From Amaranthus tricolor (taxonomy: Eukaryota; Streptophyta; Magnoliopsida; Caryophyllales; Amaranthaceae): a DNA stretch of 64,000 nt. The translations under genes were made by a program, and so were the position numbers. The notes under the pieces were generated by a model. It did not search any database, had not been told where the DNA came from, and saw nothing but the letters and a program-made list of their open reading frames with translations. The stretch covers positions 40,282,922 to 40,346,921 of the forward strand of contig NC_080047.1 of the NCBI RefSeq assembly GCF_026212465.1. Reading direction: 5' to 3'. Shown here one piece after another: positions 31,891 through 43,443 of the stretch (its first letter is position 1; each line of letters starts with the position of its first letter).

Positions 31891-34349
31891 ATTTTTCTCT
31901 ATTTTTCCCAAAATTAAAAAAAAAAAAAAAAACCAAAAAATTCAAGATTTAAAATTAAGATTACAATCTTGAAAATTACATAAAATGGATTAATAAGAGA
32001 GAAAATACCAAATCATTCAAGAAAAGTACAAATACTAACGAGAATGATTGGACCATAGTACCATACCCATTATGAAGATAAAGGGATAAATAATAATTTT
32101 CAGAGCCACTCACACATAATTAGATATATGGATCTGAAAAAACTACAGGAACAAATGCTTACATTCGAACAATAAACAGCCAATTTTACATAAAAACAAT
32201 AACAAAAAGGATGATAATGACAAGGACAATAGACATGTAATTATACAGGAATCCCAGTGGTAGAGATACAAGAGAACAACTCCTATATGAACAAAATATA
32301 TTTTGAAGATTATACTAATACCATAAAAATTGATGTAGAAGAGACAAATATTACTTTCTTCATCACCTAAATTGTTCACTAATTCTTTATTGAGCTGGTC
32401 TCACACGATTTTAATCTTTTTTTATGTTTTTTAATTTTGTTGAGCTGGTCTCATATATTTTCCGCTTCTTGTATAAGTGCAAATTCAGATTTTATCTTTT
32501 TTTATGTTTTTTAATTTTTATTAATGGGTTGTTTGTATGGGTTAGTCTTACGGTGAGATGGTCTCATACAAGACTTGTTGAAAGTTGTTTAGTTCACGAG
32601 AATTAAGATAAATAGGAGTATGGTTAGACCAATTTTATTGGGTTGACGGTGTGTTAATACGATCACTTATTATTTTAAAGTGATCAATAATAGGAATAGG
32701 TTAATTATATGGATTCGTATGATAGTGACACAATAGATAAGTTGGAAATTAAATCTTTTAGATAGTTGATATATTATTTTATTGAATAACAAATATGAGA
32801 CAAGTTTTTAAAAAAAATTAAACAAAATTAGTAGAAACACGTGGAGACCATTAGTAATATAAAAATATTAAAATGAAATTAACGGAAAATATATGAGAAC
32901 CTTAAGAATAATAATGAAATATTAAAATGAAAACGAACAAGATTAGTTATATGTACAAAATTTGTGATATAAATAGAAAAATTTTTTAAGGAAAAAATAA
33001 ATAAAACGATTTAAATGGCAACGGAAACAACTTTAAATAACAATGAGAATATTACATGTATGCAGGCCGCAACTTATATGTCAGTTAGAGTGTATATCAC
33101 TTTTATTTGGAGGAATTTGGATCCGATATGAATTCCTCCCTCTTAATTTTAACATCTTCTTTTCTTAATCTACCTTAATTTTTTTATTTTTTTTTTGTTA
33201 AAATACAACAAGGCCGACATGTTTTTGCGTTGGCAATATGGCTATGACACAACCAACATTTACTGCCCAAGTGAGGTAAAAATTTGACCCTTCCATTGTT
33301 TATACAAATCTTGGTAGTTAGGATAAAACGGCAAAGCATAAAAGTTATAATATAAAATTAGGTGATTAAATTTGTACTTAATGGGTAATTTAAAATAAAA
33401 ATGTCTATCCAAAATAGGATACTAATAATCTAGAAGATTCGATGTGTAGTGTGTCTATACTCAATATTAGTCTATATTTAAATTGATCGTGTATTTATGC
33501 ATGATTATATCTTTTTTTTTAAACTTATTATAAATAATACAATTTTTTACTTATTTCTTTATAATAATACTAATTTTGATTAACTATGAATAATATCAAT
33601 TTAGAGGTGTTTCCTTAGAATATCTCTAACATGTTAAAATAAACTATAGAAGATTATATGACAAAAAAAGGTAAATTAGCTAATAAATAAGTTGGTATTA
33701 TTTTACGAAAAAACTCCCTAAAATTAGTGTTATTTATGATTGATCAAAAGTTAATATTATTATAAGAAAACTAACGAAGATTGACAGTAATTTTTCTTAA
33801 TTTTTAACTATTAAATTTAGTTTATGTTCATGATGCTTTTTTAATGTGTGTATGTATTACAAGAATATAAATATGATTAGGAAAATTTAAAAAGGTAAGC
33901 TTTAGTATTTAAAAAAGGATATTATATATATAATAATAAAATTATGAATATAGGATATCATAGTTTCGAATATTAAATGTTAGTTTTTGGGTGTTGGTCA
34001 ATAAGAATTGATCCAACCACCACGTATACAAAAATCCTGATTGCTTCTCTTGGTAGAGCAGTGTGCATAGAATTGCTAAAGATGAATAAGTAAATATCAA
34101 TATATACTTTCAATTTTCACTAAGTAAAAAAATGAGTTCATAATAGTGAAAACATAACTCTTTCTCAAAACTTTAAAACTTTAAAAAAAATTAGACCTTC
34201 CTAAAAACTATAAACTAAAAGATGAACAAGTATCATCTCATGTTATATGTCTTATATGGGTGGTCCAAATATTAAGGCCCTTTTTATTTTTGTATATATT
34301 ATAAAAATTAAGGCCCTTCTTAAAATGTAAATAAAAAAATATACTTTAA
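31891..34349. other. Upstream region of the MTP gene, AT-rich with repeat relics
   Basis: The first few hundred bases must hold the MTP promoter and 5' UTR; an A-run at 31915-31932 interrupts any clear TATA call. 32390-32583 is a GAGAC-type repeat. 33525-33805 is a diverged relative of the MULE-type MITE at 23847/55201 (TATGAATAATATCAATTTAG, then TTTATGATTGATCAAAAGTT). No gene is supported. Confidence 0.45.
32390..32583. repeat. GAGAC-type dispersed repeat
   Basis: It has GAGCTGGTCTCACACGATTT at one end and GGTGAGATGGTCTCATACAA with GACTTGTTG at the other, so the ends are roughly inverted. It resembles the elements at 26450-26770, 42525-42790 and 56565-56730. Class and exact limits are unknown. 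Confidence 0.4.
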
Positions 34350-34665
34350 TGATCCGTTTGGTAGGTGGTAATAAATGATGGTAATGGGAATGAAAAATTA
34401 GTGTAATTTTGGTTGAAAAATATCTTGGCTATCTTGATGGCCATGCTTATCCAACTAAATCATCTCATTTTCTTCATAAAATTCATTCCAATGCATTACC
34501 AATAGAAGAGGTGATATTAGGTGGTAATGGAAATTTGTAAACAAAAAAACTTTTTTGTGATCAAAGTTTTATTAACATGGGAATGATATGGAACTTTTGA
34601 TGAAATTTTTTACACTATAAATCATTCTCATTACCACCATTTAATATCACGAACCAAACAGGCCA
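34350..34665. mobile_element. Harbinger/Tourist-type MITE, copy 2 (316 bp)
   Basis: It begins TGATCCGTTTGGTAGGTGG and ends, reversed, TGGCCTGTTTGGTTCGTG. A TAA TSD flanks it (34347-34349 and 34666-34668). It is the inverted counterpart of 9853-10172; both contain TCATCTCATTTTCTTCAT-like and TCATTCTCATTACCA-like text once orientation is matched. Confidence 0.82.
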
Positions 34666-36394
34666 TAAAAATAGGATACATATAATAATTTATTGTCAAT
34701 TACACGAAAATAAATGAATGACAAAATATTCAAAGATCCACTTGACAAATTTTAATAAGAAAGAACAAGCAAAAGTTTAGCCCCAAACTAATTATAATGT
34801 ATATAACCAAAATTAATAATATTTAAATGAAAATCAAATTTTGTTTTAATTAGAGTAAGTATTACTTTTCTTAGGTAAAAGTGAAAACGATGCTATATTA
34901 GAGTTCGAACAATGTGTTTCAAACTCCAATATTGCCAAGATCGAATGTATGAAGTTTAGTGACAAACAAATTACGCTATCAATGATATCGATGTTTGTAG
35001 GAGAAAGTAAAGCAATAAAACGACACAAAGATTTAACGAGGTTCACCCAACTAAGGCTACGTCCTCCGGTGTGTAGTATCTCTTATATTATCAAAGGAGT
35101 TCAAAGAACTCTCAAATATGGAGAATTACAATAGAGAAGAGATATAGGCTAGTGTTTGGCTTGGGGTGTATTTTTGTGGATGTGGATGATTTACAATGTG
35201 AATGAGAGCTCTCTATTTATAGAAGAGATCTGAGATCTCACTAAGTAACATTAAGTACATTAAAACTATGAATAAATGATAATGAAACATCCCCAAGAAC
35301 TTGAAGAGTCAAAAACAGCATCTTAGGAGCATCAGAGACATCGCTCGACCAAAGTAGAGGCTCGCTCGGTTGTAACACCCCAGAATTTCCGACCCCTTAA
35401 CGAAACCAAAACCGTAAAGGACGGGAGGAAATTCGGGTGTTACATAAAAGAAAAGGAAAAAGAATTTAGATAAACTTTAATTATTAACTTTAAAAAGGTG
35501 AGTGGAAATTTTGACAGCATCTGCCTTAAAACTGTGCGTCTTTGTAGAAAAACAAAAGCTAATTCAGAAACTAATAAAGTAAAGGCACCAACGGCCTATC
35601 AAAGCTATGTCACGGCGGAATAATTCGTCGCCGGCTTCTCAAATCAACATGCCAAGCATGGATCGTGGTTCCATTGTCGACGTTTGCGTTTTAAAAAGAC
35701 TTAACTACTAAAAACCATACAGAATTATAAACTACGCAGCGGAAATACAAATATACGAGGGAGGAAACAAGGCCTCGTAACAAAACATATACAACCAAAG
35801 TTTACAAAAGATAACAAGAGCTACAAAATTGAAAGATAGCGGTATGACACAGGGTATACTTCGCTCTCCTCACTCTCCCCAAATGCAATGCAATGCAAAA
35901 GAAGCTCCAGTACCTGCTACGCTTGTCTATGATCCCCCTGCTGCTCGACATTAAACCAACGACCAATGTGTCATAGCAGGACAATCATAGAAAGTCATCA
36001 ACAAACAAATATAAACAAAAACACGTACACGTCAGTAACTAGCATCAAATATAATAAGGCCAACTACTAGATAACGTTATGTTATAAAACAACATAAGAC
36101 GATTTCATAAGACACCAGCACATGTAGTAACCGTTTATCGGCCACTTATACTTCTTAATTTCACTACGTGCTTTCTAAACCGAACCATGTGTTCTTGGGT
36201 AGAATGCAGGTCTTCACGCTCCTCTTTTTAAACATAACTCCTGCAAAACACGTATAGTATCAACTCGACCAAGGCATTAACAGAATACCTAACGCATGAC
36301 CTTATAGAGCTTGTCTATCTTAAGGTAAGTTTGATCATAGTCCGTAATACCCTTGAGGTAACTTAACTTAGGCACACTTCTCGCTAGCATAAAC

Positions 36395-36560
36395 TATTCT
36401 ATCAATAAGTAGATGTTCTATCAATGAGTAAATATTCTATCAAAGAGTAAACGTTTTATCAACGCATAAGCTTTCTACCAAAGAATGAACCTACTATCAA
36501 TAAATAACTCTCGATCAATGAATAAATTTTCTATCACTGAATAGTTTTCTATCAGTGGAT
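36395..36560. repeat. Degenerate tandem repeats within the Ty3-like LTR
   Basis: About eight copies of a 20-23-bp unit close to TCTATCAATGAGTAAATGT follow one another with variable spacing. They lie in LTR sequence and are not coding. Confidence 0.6.
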
Positions 36561-37402
36561 CTTTTCTCTACTTCTTGGCATAGTGACACGGCCAAGGGCG
36601 TTATCGGCCATCCGGCGCCCATTGGCAAAGTATGAGCTCATGCCCCCTCCAGCTGACCCTCTCGGGTCCTACCTTCGGGAAAAACCTAACACACTGGGGT
36701 ACTAAACCAGTGAAGAGGCCACCATATTGGGGTTTGCAAGGCCCGCATGGTATCACCTCGGTCAAGAGGCGGTATCGGCCATCCGACGCCCAGTGACCCA
36801 AGCATGCTCATATCCCCCTTACGGTGGTCCCGTCGAACCTCACCTAGGGGACTAATAAAACAACCGGACATAATCCAGTTAAGTCACGCCAGCTAATCAT
36901 AATATAGTACCTTATCAGATGGGAATAACTTCCACTCTTAACTATTAATGAGCGCCCTGGGATAGCAGCGCGCCAAAACCCACTGAGCCACTCAATAGAA
37001 TATGAAATTCACCTATAAAGGAGTCACTCTAACTCCAATTAGGCATAATCTAATTCTTAAATAAATAAGGGGGGGTGGTCCCCGCCTCCTACTAACACTT
37101 TCATTCTCTATAACTATTCTAAGCGCAAGAATTGCATAGTCGATTGCGTTTCGTATAAAGCGTACTCGCTAGTATCTCAGTTTTGATGCAGTGCATATTA
37201 TTACAATGAACAATAATGTCTTAAATAAGAATTGCATGTAAGAGTTCGTTACTGCGTGTACGTACCTGTAAGCGTTACCTGGAGCTTCCTATGTGTTGCA
37301 TTGCATTTGGGAAAAGTGATGAGGGCGAAGGAAGAAGAAGGAAAGAAGTGACGGCTCCCTCTTGAGGGTTTAGGGTTTCAACGTTTTTATACTCGTTATT
37401 TC

Positions 37403-37412
37403 TATTATTATG

Positions 37413-37467
<55 letters not shown>

Positions 37468-37490
37468 TTATTTATTTATTTATTTATTTT
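37403..37490. repeat. ATT/ATTT microsatellite
   Basis: A run of TAT triplets (from about 37413, mostly uninterrupted to about 37464) grades into TTTA tetramers. It is part of the Ty3-like LTR. Confidence 0.85.
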
Positions 37491-38080
37491 TCATCTCGAT
37501 TTGTTTTTCTTGCGAGACCCAACTAAGAGACTTCGTGGGCTCACACATTTTAATGAAATAATCATTTTGATTCGAACCTCTTTATTTAAGATATCGTAAC
37601 TATATTTTTAATATATATATAAGTTAACATTTACATTCATGTATGCAAGAAATTTATTAAACTAATTCAGAAATAATTTAATATAATTGTAAAATCTTTA
37701 AAAGTTATTAGAATATTAAATAATTTCATTATTAAAATCTCGGGGTGTTACAGACGAGCGGGCTGTAGGAAGTTTCTGGTTGCATTCTGTCTGCTCGCTC
37801 GGTCGAGCGAGCTGGTCGAGCGGCCATTCAGAGGGCTTCTGACAAGTATTGCTCGACTTGCATAGTTGAGCATCTTGAATTAAACCTTTGAACTTCTTCA
37901 TTAAGTCCCATAACTCCCTTGATTAACTCATTAATTCATACCTTAATCATCAACATAAACCACAAATATTAAGACTCATCTTAATACACCCATTCATGAC
38001 ATACTTATGGGATTCAATCCCAAGAGTCACCACATGAATGCACACACCAATTGTGCACTCAAGTCACATTATTCCTAACA

Positions 38081-38890
38081 AAAAGTTTTGGGTTCGATTC
38101 TCATATAAGTCTTTTATTCCCTACTATGTAACTCTCTTATTGCCATGTTCACCCCTCCGTAAAGTAGAACGCTGTTTGGTTGACCCTTAAAGCTCTCTGG
38201 CATTAGACAATATTAAACGGTTTATCAAATCCACTTAACCAATTCTCAACGTTGGCTGACTCCTCGTATCCACTGAATGATGGGGTTTTGCTATAAATTA
38301 ATCTTTTGGTAATAACTAATGCTTTTCGGACAAAGATTCGCTAAACACATTTTCCATTTTTTCTTACGGCAACGCTTGGAGTATACATTTTCCATTCATT
38401 TTTCTACACTTGCAGGCTATCAAATTACCTAATAACAAATCACTCTAATGTCACACTTTATTCGCTCGACACATGCTACTATGAGACGTACATGAAATAT
38501 AATTAGGTATATACAAGGCCAATTTTTAAGGGAATTTTAGGTACCCGACTGCCTAGAACCCCAAAATAAGGGTTTCCAAATATTAAATCGTGCTATTCAA
38601 ATCCAGTTTAAAGCAACACATTTTAAGTGATCTGTTTGTTAACTTTTTTATATTTGAAGTAATTTTAGAATATAATTTTACAATATATTTTGTCTTGAAT
38701 TATTTTCCTTGAAGTGGAAAAAATTTTATCTTTTGATATATAAAGGGCCCCATTTAAAAGATATAACAAAAATAAATAGGGCCTCTAAAATCTTTGTTTC
38801 GCCCCCTATATATATTATAAGAATATCTATCATATTATTTATATCATGCTATATACAAAGCTTACAAGTTATAACATATATAACTAATAC
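38081..38890. other. Intergenic, no gene seen
   Basis: AT-rich sequence without a supported frame or a repeat that I recognise. Confidence 0.45.
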
Positions 38891-40574
38891 AACCATCATC
38901 ATCATCATACCCAGTGTATCCCGCTCATAGAAAACTATAATCAGAGTCTGGGGAGGGAAGAACGACGACAGCTCATACCCATAGAAGAGAGTGCGGTCAA
39001 AAAGTCCCTCGGCTTGAGAAAGGTCTTCAAAGAGAGAGAAACCTGCAACTGACAAATAGAATAAATAGAATACAAACAAATAACTAAAAATAAAGATAAA
39101 AGTAAAGAAGGACGTAAAGAGCGATAAATAAAGGCAATGAACAATAACACACGATAGGTAAAAGGGACAGTTTAGTAATCTAAGACTTGGATAAGACATC
39201 GCCAACTGCCCCTATCCCTGATTAAGTCCTTGGAGAAGTGAAGTTCATGCATGTCACTTTTAATTTGTTCCTCCTACATTCTCCTAGGTCTTCCTCGACT
39301 TCTCTTACCCTTCACTATGATGCATTCGATCCTTCTTACTGGAGCATCACGTGTCTTTCTTTGCACATGCCCAAACAATCTCAACCTGTTTCCCACATCT
39401 TTGCGGAGAGAGGTGCAACCCTTAATTTCTCCCTGAATTCCTGGTTTCTTATCCTATCCATCATAGTATTACCACACATCCACCTCAGCATACGCATCTC
39501 TGTTACTTCCATTCTCTGTTCGAAAACCTTTTTTACGGGCCAACATTCTGTCAATATAACAACGTCGACCTTATTGTAAAATTTACCTTTTAATCTCCTC
39601 GGGAACTTTTTATCACAAAGCACCCCAGTTGCTGCTCGTCACTTAAGTCAACCCGCTTGTATACGATTAGTAACGTCTCCATCAATCTCCCCATTGCTCT
39701 GAATCATCGATCCCAAATATTTGAACTTGAACGTACATGCAACAACTTCTCCTCCTATGGTTACCTCTAGCTTCTCTATCGATTCCGTCCCACTGAAATT
39801 GCATCGCAAATATTCTGTCTTAGTACGGCTTATGCGCAACCCCTTACCCTCCAAAGCGTCCCCTCCACTCTTCCAATTTACTATTAGCCTCCTCCTTGGT
39901 TTCTGCGACCAAAACTATATTGTCGTTAAAAAGCATGCACCATGGTATGGTTTCCAGGATGGAATTAGAGATTTCCTCCATAATGACCGTGAAAATGAAA
40001 GGACTTAGTGCCGATCCCTCATGTAGTCCCACTTTAATTAGAAAAGACTCTGTCATGCCCATCGATGTATGTATGTAAGTCGCCACTCTGTCATACATGT
40101 CATATATTACCTCAATGTACCTTCGTGAAATACCTCTATTCTTAAGGCTATCCCAAACGATGCTTCGTGTATGCTATCGTATGCTTTCTCCAGGTCAATG
40201 ACATTCCAGATGCAAATCCTTCTTTCGCTCCCTATACTTTTCCATCAGTCTCCTCAAAAGATGGATTGCCTCGGTGGTTGATCTTCTCGGTGTGAATCCA
40301 AATTGGTTCTCTTGATAAGTGCAATTATTTGCAATTAATTGTGTTAATTTTATACTCCTTATGTGATGTTTTAGTGGATTTTAGGTAGTGTTGTAAGGGA
40401 TATTTGATATTTTTGTCTCATGTGCTTGATAATGTATTTTATGTAATTTTGAGACAAAATCAAAGTTTTATTAGGTCCCGGGGGCGATAAGAGGGTGAAG
40501 GCCTGGAGAAATGGCCTAAGACCCCTAAAAAAAGTGAAGAGATCGAGCCAAACAAGCCCCAAGGGGAAGAAATT

Positions 40575-40661
40575 TGTAACACCCCGAATTTCCTCCCGTC
40601 TTTTACAGTTTTGGTTTCGTTAAGGGGTCGGAAATTCAGGAGGAAATTCGGGTGTGTTACA
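40575..40661. repeat. 87-bp hairpin module TGTAACACCC...GGGTGTGTTACA
   Basis: The arms TGTAACACCCCGAATTTCCT and, reversed, TGTAACACACCCGAATTTCC enclose a loop with GTTTTGGTTTCGTTAAGGGG. The same module in opposite orientation opens the Ty3-like LTR at 35371-35446. Here it stands alone inside an unrelated LTR. Confidence 0.7.
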
Positions 40662-40663
40662 GA

Positions 40664-40985
40664 ACGTGTCGTAGCTAAGCCATGCCAGAAAGCCACGACT
40701 CGTCGCTCAGCATTACAGTCTAGAAAAAAAGCGACGAGTCGTCCCACAAAATGCCATGACTCGTCGCACATCTACTGATCTCAACATAATAGTCCAGAGC
40801 CAAAGCAACGAATCGTCCCACATATGCCACGACTCGTCGCTTACTTTTTGACCTGAGCATTGCATTCCAGAGGCTGAGCGACGATTCGTCACCAACTCAC
40901 TGAAGTCACATTCCCCAGGCAGTAGCAAAGCGACTACTCGTCGCCCCTGATGTCACGAGTCGTTGCCAGTACGTCAGACGTTTTG
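40664..40985. repeat. Array of alternating CGACGAGTCGT / ACGACTCGTCGC words
   Basis: At least eight near-palindromic 10-12-base words occur at about 30-60-bp spacing in alternating orientation, for example CCACGACTCGTCGC (40692), GCGACGAGTCGT (40731), CATGACTCGTCGC (40756), CCACGACTCGTCGC (40827) and GCGACTACTCGTCGC (40930). The array lies within the solo LTR. Confidence 0.65.
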
Positions 40986-42050
40986 TTCGTGCGCTCGACT
41001 GTTACTTTTTAGAGCCACTATAAATAGTGCTAGTTATTTATTTTTTAGCATATATCAGTTTTTAGTCTTTTATCTTCAGAATTGTTTTTGCTCTTTGAGC
41101 TCTTTGTTGCCAAACTTTATTGTTACATTAAATTCCTTTGCAATTTACATTTTCGTTCTTCTCAATTAGTAAGTTTTCTTTGTTTATTGCTTTATTATTT
41201 ATCTTTGTGCATTAAAATCACTCATCATTTTTTTATGTTTAGTGTTTCAATTAAGTCATCATTTGTCATGAATTGCACGTTTATTATCATGTCTAGTGAG
41301 TAGTTTTCCTATTTAGGGTCGGGGTATAAACCCTGATTTGAAGCATGGGATGATATTTTATCGATTAATTGTATGAAATTTGAGTCTATGATTAAACCTA
41401 TGCTTAATGAATCTTAGTTTAAATATCTTTATTAACCTTTTCAATAAAACGGAAGTTTGAGACTAGAAATAATTTAGGATTGAGATATATTTAAATTAAT
41501 TCCTACTAGTTTAGCCAATAAAACGGAAGTTTGAGGATTACTACTAGTAAGGTCTTAAACCGATATTGATCAATAGAGCGGAAGTTTGAGGTTAATTAGA
41601 TCATGATTAATTATGGCAATGACTCAAATTCATACGATTATGAGAGTAATTAATTCCCATGTTAGAATTAGGTGATTCCCGACCCCCTAGATTTGTCATA
41701 TTATTATTATCTTCGTATTAATCATTGTCTTAACTCTAATTATTAGTTGTATTTGAATTGTAGTATTAGTTTCTCAACCCAACTACTTGTAGATTCGTGT
41801 CTTGTAGTCGTAAGGCAAATAAATTGGTTAACTCGCCTCCTTGTGTTCGACCCGTAGCTACACGCACACCGTGCGCTTGCGGTTATTAGAATTTGCACCT
41901 ATCATCTCTCTAATTACCGTCTCTCGTCTAATTCTTTTCTCGATCACTCTTTCCCACAGTTTCATAGCATGGCTTAGAAGTTTGATCCCTCTATAGTTCT
42001 CGCATACTTGTAAATCACCCTTGTTTTTAAACAGTGAAATAAGTATCTTC

Positions 42051-43177
42051 TGACATCTTATTAGACCTCAAGTTGACATTAAAGTCAAACCTCGTATTTG
42101 TAAGCATAGTATTAGACCTCAAAATCATCATTAAGGTCTCGATCCACCGATATACTCTTTCTGACCTTCATCTAGGTCCTCCTCCTCCATATAGTTAGAG
42201 TCCAACTCTAAAAAAGTGCAAGTCCTGTCTACGTTTAGGACCCTAAAAATTTTTAGTTTTCAACTAGTGTTAACGTTTGACTTTTCTATATATATATTAG
42301 TAGAGGGTCTTATAAATAATCTTTCACTTCGAACCCTAAAAACCTAGGGCCGGAATAATAGTCGTTAATTATTCTCAGTTTCAAGATTATTCTCATCGTA
42401 GACATTGATAAGCATGTGATATGGTTCAATCGCATTTATTAGTAAATTATTTTCCTAATAGCATTTACCGCATCTTCACTACCCGAAGTGTTAAAAAATC
42501 TAAATTCAGCTAGTCTCTTTAGTCTCTTGAGAGATTGTCTCTTTGAAAGACATATATATTTCAAGCTCAGCCCATTAAAAATTAATGATTATTTACCGCA
42601 TTATTAATGCCTATTTATATTATCCTTAATGCTTACTTAGCTTGTTGTATTCTTAATGCCTATTTTTAATATTTTAAATGTCTACTTACATCACTCTTAA
42701 TGTATACTTATAATATTTTAAAAAATATATAATAGGTCGGCCTAATTAGAGATGGTCTCTCAAATAGACCCTTTCGCACAAGAATTTGTGATCTAAATTA
42801 TTAATAAATTATTGTCCAAACACCATTTTATAATACACCACTTTATTTCAATGATTTTTAAGTTAAATAAAATTCATTTGTACAAATAATGTCATAACGA
42901 TTGAACATCTCAACATAATTTTCCGAATAATATTAATTCACAAAAATAATATAAAAAATTAATAAATTACAATGTTAAATAAAGAACAACATAAAATTTA
43001 TTATTTTATATACTTTTTGTACTTGTATTTTGATAAATATATTTTCTTTTAGCTTCATCTTAACGTATAAAAAAAATCACCCATACCAAATAATTTTAAC
43101 CATCATAATATACACATATTAAAATACACATATCACCATAAAAAATACTCTCATATTTTCATCCCTTCATCACTATA
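42051..43177. other. Intergenic with a GAGAC-type repeat
   Basis: 42525-42790 has the inverted-end words GAGAGATTGTCTCTTTGAAA and GAGATGGTCTCTCAAATAGA, enclosing repeated ATTAATGCCTATTTATAT-like units. The rest is AT-rich with no gene. Confidence 0.45.
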
Positions 43178-43182
43178 TCGTT

Positions 43183-43362
43183 TGTTAGATTATGGTAACA
43201 AATATATTTAGATTATCTGCAATTAGGGCAAGTGTATATTGTTTATATTAGTTATTTTAGGTAACCCTAAGTGGTACTCTTGTATATATATTCATATTAT
43301 CATTATTGAATAAAACAACACAGCAAGATTATAATCCCAAATCAGTGGTTAACCTTTAATCA
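43183..43362 (+). repeat. 5' LTR of copia element 1
   Basis: It starts TGTTAGATTATGG and ends CCTTTAATCA. A TTGTATATATATTC segment is the likely promoter/TATA region. Seven of 180 positions differ from the 3' LTR. Confidence 0.93.
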
Positions 43363-43374
43363 TGGTATCAGAGC
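43363..43374 (+). other. Primer-binding site of copia element 1
   Basis: TGGTATCAGAGC, complementary to the 3' end of plant initiator Met-tRNA, abuts the 5' LTR. Confidence 0.9.
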
Positions 43375-43443
43375 AGCAACGATTCTAAATCGTTTTTTGC
43401 AGCTTCATCACATACCAATTAACTTACCTCAAAAAAATCAGAA

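Larger units (their letters stand above)
35371..37752. mobile_element. Probable solo LTR, Ty3-like, 2382 bp, nested in a copia LTR
   Basis: It starts TGTAACACCCCAGAATTTCC and ends CTCGGGGTGTTACA; both ends are typical of plant Ty3/gypsy LTRs that begin TGTAACACCC. The interior has an ATT/ATTT microsatellite (37410-37490), a run of about eight degenerate TCTATCAATGAGTAAAT units (36395-36560) and a duplicated GGCCATCC(G/C)..GCCCA module (36606 and 36778). There is no gag-pol. The flanking pentamers differ, so either the TSD has decayed or the insert is rearranged. Confidence 0.55.
34992..38080 (-). mobile_element. Copia-type LTR split by a second LTR (nested pair)
   Basis: Read on the minus strand, the outer LTR starts TGTTAGGAATAATGTGACTT (ending at 38080) and ends with GGTGAACCTCGTTAAATCTT...CTCCTACAAACA (34992 onward), the usual 3' text of Tnt1/Tork-like copia LTRs. 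Without the insert at 35371-37752 it would be about 707 bp. It carries GCTCGACC / CGGTCGAGCGAGC palindromic clusters on both sides of the insert. No matching TSD or internal region was found, so its limits are inferred. Confidence 0.5.
40313..41904 (+). mobile_element. Solo LTR, 1592 bp, inserted in the RTE LINE
   Basis: It begins TGATAAGTGC and ends GCACCTATCA (inverted ends), with a perfect 5-bp TSD TCTCT (40308-40312 and 41905-41909). Removing it rejoins the LINE reading. There is no PBS, gag or pol, so it is a solo LTR. Its 3' part carries three AAACGGAAGTTTGAG-like blocks (41449, 41519 and 41576) and the end text CCTTGTGTTCGACCCGTAGC, common in Ty3/gypsy LTRs. A hairpin module sits inside it at 40575-40661. 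Confidence 0.85.
38894..42050 (-). pseudogene. RTE-type LINE (reverse transcriptase) split by a solo LTR
   Basis: The minus-strand order is: 42050-41910 encodes LISLFKNKGDLQ and YRGIKLLSHAMKLWERVIEK; then the solo LTR; then 40312-38894 continues with NQFGF.PRRSTTEAIHLLRR, a degraded LEKAYD segment, GLHEGSALSPFIFTVIMEEI, the catalytic strand as CMLFNDNIVLVAE (normally FADDI, so both key positions are damaged), KFKYLGSMIQSNGEIDGDV, and EMRMLRWMCG...RIRNQEFREKL. The 3' UTR has TTCCCTCCCCAGACTCTG and GATACACTGGGTATGATGA, and ends in a TGA-type simple repeat (38894-38912), which is the RTE 3' tail. Several frameshifts show it is dead. The endonuclease domain is not present in the window. Confidence 0.85.

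Noticed and set aside
31891..31911. Earlier start for the MTP protein
   Set aside because: The upstream in-frame codon is TTG, not ATG; the ATG at 31888-31890 is the first real start.
36601..36871. Two overlapping Gly/Pro-rich minus-strand frames
   Set aside because: They arise from a duplicated GC-rich module inside the Ty3-like LTR, not from a protein gene.
38849..39205. 118-residue hydrophobic minus-strand frame
   Set aside because: It overlaps the RTE LINE 3' UTR and its simple-repeat tail; the Met-rich end is the TGA-type repeat.
40664..40985. CRISPR-like array
   Set aside because: The repeats are 10-12 bases, alternate in orientation, vary in spacing and lie in a plant LTR; there are no cas genes.
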